From Nocardia jiangxiensis NBRC 101359 (lineage in GTDB: Bacteria; Actinomycetota; Actinomycetes; Mycobacteriales; Mycobacteriaceae), in the NCBI RefSeq assembly GCF_000308615.1, contig NZ_BAGB01000049.1, positions 61,226-125,225 on the forward strand: a stretch of DNA of 64,000 nucleotides, read 5' to 3'. The position numbers and the translations under genes were made by a program. The notes under the pieces are model-generated. The model did no database searches. It worked only from the letters and a program-made list of their open reading frames with translations, and had not been told where the DNA came from. Positions 60,896 to 64,000 of the stretch are shown here, in pieces; the stretch's first letter is position 1; each line of letters starts with the position of its first letter.

Positions 60896-61819
60896 TCAGG
60901 CTCGGGGATGGGCCTGGTCGTGGACCTTTCGCAGGCGTTCGACGGAGACGTGGGTGTAGAGCTGGGTGGTGGCCATACTGGCGTGGCCGAGGAGTTCCTG
61001 GACGATGCGCAGGTCCGCGCCGCCCTCGAGCAAGTGGGTCGCGGCGGTGTGCCGCAGGCCGTGCGGGCCCAGGTCGGGCGCGCCGGGTATGGCCGAAACA
61101 ACCTCGTGCACAACCGTTCTGGCCTGCCGTTGGTCGAGGCGGCGACCGCGGCGGCCCAGCAGCAGGGCGCGACCGGACTCGGTGTTGGCGAAGGCCGGGC
61201 GGCCCGAACGCAGCCAGCTCTCGAGTGCTTCGTCGGCGGGCACACCGAACGGGACCGCACGCTCCTTGTTGCCCTTGCCGAGTACCCGGACCAGGCGGCG
61301 TTCCCGATCGATATCGTCGATGTCGAGGCCGCACAGCTCGCTCACCCGGATACCCGTCGCATAGAGCAGCTCGACGATCAATCTGTCCCGCAGTGCCATC
61401 GGATCATGTTGTGCGGCACCGGATTGCGCGGCATCCATCACATCGGCAGCCTGCTCTCGACCCAGCACCGCGGGCAGGACCCGATGCGCCCGCGCCGATC
61501 CCAGCCGCGGTCCCGGATCGATCGACAGCCGCCCGGTGTGGGTGAGCCAGCCGGTGAAGGTGCGCGCCGCCGACGCGCGCCGCGCCATCGTGGTACGTGC
61601 CACCCCTGCCCCCGACTGCTCGGACAACCAGGACCGCAGCAGCGGCAGATCGATCTCCCCGACCCCGGAATCGGCCGCCCGAGAACACAAATGCATCAGC
61701 AGCGACCGCGCATCGCCCACATACGCCCGCACCGTATGCGCGGACCGGTTGCGCCCGAGCCGCAGATGCCGCCCGTACTCCAGCAGCAACGCTTCCAGAT
61801 CCTCGGGCAGTGCATCCAT
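60896..61819 (-). CDS. xerC: tyrosine recombinase XerC
   Basis: A 307-residue chromosome dimer-resolving recombinase. The N-terminal SAM-like domain has EDLEALLLEYGRHLRLGRNR and SAHTVRAYVGDARSL. The catalytic residues are Arg in YATGIRVSELCGLDIDD, Lys in VLGKGNKERAVPF, HGLRHTAATHLLEGGADLR (H-xx-R), His in LLGHASMATTQLYTHV and the Tyr nucleophile in TQLYTHVS. It sits next to dprA, a conserved actinobacterial arrangement, so it is the core enzyme rather than a phage integrase. The ATG at 61819 is chosen; the frame extends to 61870. Confidence 0.92.
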   Translation of the reverse strand: MDALPEDLEALLLEYGRHLRLGRNRSAHTVRAYVGDARSLLMHLCSRAADSGVGEIDLPLLRSWLSEQSGAGVARTTMARRASAARTFTGWLTHTGRLSIDPGPRLGSARAHRVLPAVLGREQAADVMDAAQSGAAQHDPMALRDRLIVELLYATGIRVSELCGLDIDDIDRERRLVRVLGKGNKERAVPFGVPADEALESWLRSGRPAFANTESGRALLLGRRGRRLDQRQARTVVHEVVSAIPGAPDLGPHGLRHTAATHLLEGGADLRIVQELLGHASMATTQLYTHVSVERLRKVHDQAHPRA

Positions 61820-61918
61820 ACCCACCACACTCACCGACCCCAGCCCACCTGACAAGTCACCGCACCGCACCCTCGCGGATCCGCGCCCCAGGGCACCACC
61901 CGACAGGTGCGCACATCC

Positions 61919-63424
61919 CTAACGACCGCCCGGCGCGACTCTGAACCAACCGGATTCGTCGCAGCCGACCAGTCCCGCGAGGTCCAAGGCAGCGAGTGCG
62001 GCGCGGACGGACGGGAGTGGGAGTCCGGATTCGCCGGACAGTTCGAGCGGGATTCGGGCGCCGGTTCTGGGGATCGCGGCGTAGACGAGGGCCTCGTCGC
62101 CGTCGAGGGATCGTTCGGGGGTGGGGGCGTCGGCGGGTAGCGACAGTTGCAGGGGGCCCGCCTCGTCGATGATCTCCTCGGCACGGCCGACCAGCACGGC
62201 CTCGCCCTCGCGGATCATGCGGTGGCAACCCACCGAGGAGGCGGAGGTGACCGGTCCGGGGACCGCCAGGGCCGGACGGCCCAGTCGGCGAGCCCATTTC
62301 ACGGTATTGCGGGCGCCACTGCGCAATCCGGCCTCCACGACCAGCACACCGTCGGCCAATGCCGCGATGATCCGGTTCCGCGCCAGGAAGTGATGCTTGT
62401 GCGCGGTGGTGCCGGGCGGATATTCGCTCACGACCAGTCCGGTCTCGGCGATCTCGGCGAGCAGGCGCGCGTGCGAGGCCGGATACGGCCGGTCCACACC
62501 GCAGGCCAGGACCGCGATCGTCGGCGCACCGGCGGCCAACGCCGCGCGATGTGCGGCGCCATCGATCCCGAAGGCGGCTCCGGAGACGATCGTCCAGCCG
62601 CGAGGCGCGAGATCGCCGACGATTTCGGCGGTGACCCGCTCGCCGTAACCGGTACTGCATCGCGCACCCACCACGGCCAGCGCCTGTTCGCTGGCGGTCA
62701 GCAACGATCGCGGCCCCCGCACCCACAACACCAGCGGGACCGCCGCGCCCGGATCACGTGCCGAGTCGAGCTGGCCGAGCCCCAGCATCCGCCAAGCGGG
62801 CCACTCCGGATCGTCCGGCGTCACCACACGCCCACCCGATCCGAGAATGCTCTCCAGATCCCTTTCGGCACAATCGATCCCGCGACGCTGTTCGGTCGGC
62901 CCACGCAGCGAATCGGGCAGGTCGCACTCCCGCACCGCCCGCGCCGCCTCGACGACACCCACCCGCTCGATCAACGCGGACAGCGCCGCGCACGGCCCCT
63001 GCACCACTCGCGACAGATACACCCACGCCAACCGCCGCTCATCGGCCTCGTCCCCGGCGAAGCCCACTGAGGCACCGACATTCTCGTGTCCGCGCGACCT
63101 CATTTCCCCGCACACCGCCACCGTCCTTGTGCCGTCACGAGCGGGCACCGTCGACTCCCCACCCACCACCACCGCTGCACTGTCACAAGCGGGCAGCGTC
63201 AACTCTTCATCCACGACCACCCCTGCACCGTCGCAAGCACGCAACGCCAACTCTTCACCCGTGACCACCCCTGCACCGTCACGAGCACGCAACGCCAACT
63301 CCTCACGCACCACCACTCCCGCACCGTCACGAGCACCCAACCCCAACTCCTCACGCACCACTGGCCCGGCACTGTCGCATTCGCTGGGCGTCGGGTCCTC
63401 GTGCAGCCACTGCCCTGTGCTCAT
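61919..63424 (-). CDS. dprA: DNA-processing protein DprA with repeat extension
   Basis: A 501-residue protein that loads RecA on incoming single-stranded DNA. The Rossmann core (~245-410) has ALAVVGARCSTGYGERVTAE, WTIVSGAAFGIDGAAHRAAL, CGVDRPYPASHARLL, FLARNRIIAALADGVLVVEA and GLRSGARNTVKWARRLGRPA. A winged-helix-like end carries EALVYAAIPRTGARI. The N-terminus is ~110 residues longer than usual because of 16-residue repeats (residues ~17-104). The ATG overlaps the comM/yifB stop. Confidence 0.92.
   Translation of the reverse strand: MSTGQWLHEDPTPSECDSAGPVVREELGLGARDGAGVVVREELALRARDGAGVVTGEELALRACDGAGVVVDEELTLPACDSAAVVVGGESTVPARDGTRTVAVCGEMRSRGHENVGASVGFAGDEADERRLAWVYLSRVVQGPCAALSALIERVGVVEAARAVRECDLPDSLRGPTEQRRGIDCAERDLESILGSGGRVVTPDDPEWPAWRMLGLGQLDSARDPGAAVPLVLWVRGPRSLLTASEQALAVVGARCSTGYGERVTAEIVGDLAPRGWTIVSGAAFGIDGAAHRAALAAGAPTIAVLACGVDRPYPASHARLLAEIAETGLVVSEYPPGTTAHKHHFLARNRIIAALADGVLVVEAGLRSGARNTVKWARRLGRPALAVPGPVTSASSVGCHRMIREGEAVLVGRAEEIIDEAGPLQLSLPADAPTPERSLDGDEALVYAAIPRTGARIPLELSGESGLPLPSVRAALAALDLAGLVGCDESGWFRVAPGGR
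63113..63376 (-). repeat. 48-bp coding tandem repeat in dprA
   Basis: Five to six degenerate copies of a 16-codon unit. EEL recurs at residues 25, 41, 57 and 73 (GES at 89) and Asp at 17, 33, 49, 65, 81 and 97. The unit consensus is roughly D-G-A-G-V-V-V-R-E-E-L-A-L-R-A-R. Confidence 0.85.
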
Positions 63425-64000
63425 GCCGCACCCCGCTGCCGGAAGTTCAGCGCCTGCATCACGTCCTGAGTGCCGGGTATCTCGCCGCCGCGCAGGTCGC
63501 AGATGGTCCAGGCGACTCTGATCGCTCGGTCGGCGCCGCGGGCGGACATCCGGCCCTGCCGGAGTGCGTTCTCCACCGGGACGAGCGCCTCGCCCGGCAG
63601 CCGGAAACGTTGGCGCAGAGTATGTCCGGGGACCTCGGCATTGGTGGTCCAGCCGTACTCCTGCCAACGCTCGGCAGCCGCCTTGCGCGCCGCTTCGACC
63701 CGGCCGCGCACCTCCGCACTGCTCTCGGCCTCCGAGGAGGCGAACGCACCCGAAGCCTGCCCGTGCATCTGCACCCAGATATCGATGCGATCCATCAGCG
63801 GCCCGGACAACTTCCCGAGATAACGCCGCCGCGCCAGCGGTGCGCAGATGCAGTCGACATCCCGCGCGGGCGCACACGGACAGGGATTGGCCGCCAGCAC
63901 CAGTTGGAAACGCGCCGGATAGCGGGCCACGCCGTCGCGTCTGGCGATGCGGATCTCCCCCTCCTCCAACGGAGTTCGCAACGCCTCGAGCACCTTCGTA
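63421..64000 (-). CDS. YifB/ComM Mg-chelatase-like AAA+ ATPase, 5' end beyond window
   Basis: C-terminal ~193 residues of a ~500-residue AAA+ protein. FQLVLAANPCPCAPARDVDC, RYLGKLSGPLMDRIDIWVQM (sensor/arginine-finger region) and the C-terminal lid RMSARGADRAIRVAWTICDL followed by GTQDVMQALNFR are typical of ComM, a helicase promoting branch migration in natural transformation. The ATP-binding start is outside the window. The stop overlaps the dprA start (ATGA), a natural competence/recombination pairing. Confidence 0.9.
   Translation of the reverse strand, partial: TKVLEALRTPLEEGEIRIARRDGVARYPARFQLVLAANPCPCAPARDVDCICAPLARRRYLGKLSGPLMDRIDIWVQMHGQASGAFASSEAESSAEVRGRVEAARKAAAERWQEYGWTTNAEVPGHTLRQRFRLPGEALVPVENALRQGRMSARGADRAIRVAWTICDLRGGEIPGTQDVMQALNFRQRGAA

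Noticed and set aside
60896..61819. Phage or island integrase
   Set aside because: Its length, motifs and position beside dprA are those of the housekeeping XerC, and no attachment-site repeats flank it.
63113..63376. CRISPR-like repeats
   Set aside because: The 48-bp units are contiguous without spacers, keep the dprA reading frame and vary at codon third positions, so this is a protein repeat.

Overview
The window is a GC-rich actinobacterial chromosome segment, most like Nocardia or Rhodococcus (Mycobacteriales). The pointers are the gene order cdsA-frr-pyrH-tsf-rpsB with dprA and xerC nearby, a mycofactocin-coupled SDR, an IdeR-like iron box, frequent GTG starts, and a very large acyl-CoA catabolic set. 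No tRNA, rRNA, CRISPR array or complete insertion sequence was seen.

Layout. (1) 1-3.4 kb: the end of a DsbA-like protein, then an ECF41-type sigma factor with a divergent doxX carrying a near-perfect ECF41 promoter, and an NmrA-like NAD(P)-binding protein downstream. (2) 3.6-39.8 kb: a 36-kb catabolic island in several divergent operons. It holds nine SDRs (one mycofactocin-type), a P450 with its ferredoxin, a flavin monooxygenase, an MFS transporter, four family III CoA-transferase genes (one tandem-duplicated, one apparently circularly permuted, one Mct-like), four acyl-CoA dehydrogenases, two thiolases, a DUF35/thiolase-like pair resembling a retro-aldolase, two crotonases, two amidohydrolases, an acyl-CoA synthetase, an ACAD10/11-type kinase, and two desulforedoxin-like mini-proteins too short for ordinary ORF calling. 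The only regulator is a FadR-type GntR protein. Most promoter regions are AT-rich islands sharing an 11-bp element and a TAGGNT -10 box, so the island looks like one regulon. The logic is activation to a CoA ester, oxidation and ring or side-chain cleavage of a cyclic or branched substrate, perhaps with a hydroxyacyl-CoA phosphorylation step. The substrate cannot be named from sequence.

(3) 39.9-44.1 kb: a secreted glycine-rich protein, an NCS1-type permease, a fructosamine-kinase-like protein and a Tat-exported GH3 enzyme. (4) 44.2-49.5 kb: a decaying accessory island with hipB and a hipA remnant, and a three-gene ParA / Rho_N-like / RAMA-like operon in which two genes carry frameshifts. Next to it is an intact DUF234-type ATPase behind three evenly spaced GATA(G/C)TATC palindromes. 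(5) 49.9-64 kb: the conserved core rlmN, LapA-like protein, purple acid phosphatase, cdsA-frr-pyrH-tsf-rpsB, M23 protein, siderophore-interacting reductase, DUF1990, YqeY-like protein, xerC, dprA (with a 16-residue repeat extension) and a comM/yifB gene cut by the window end.
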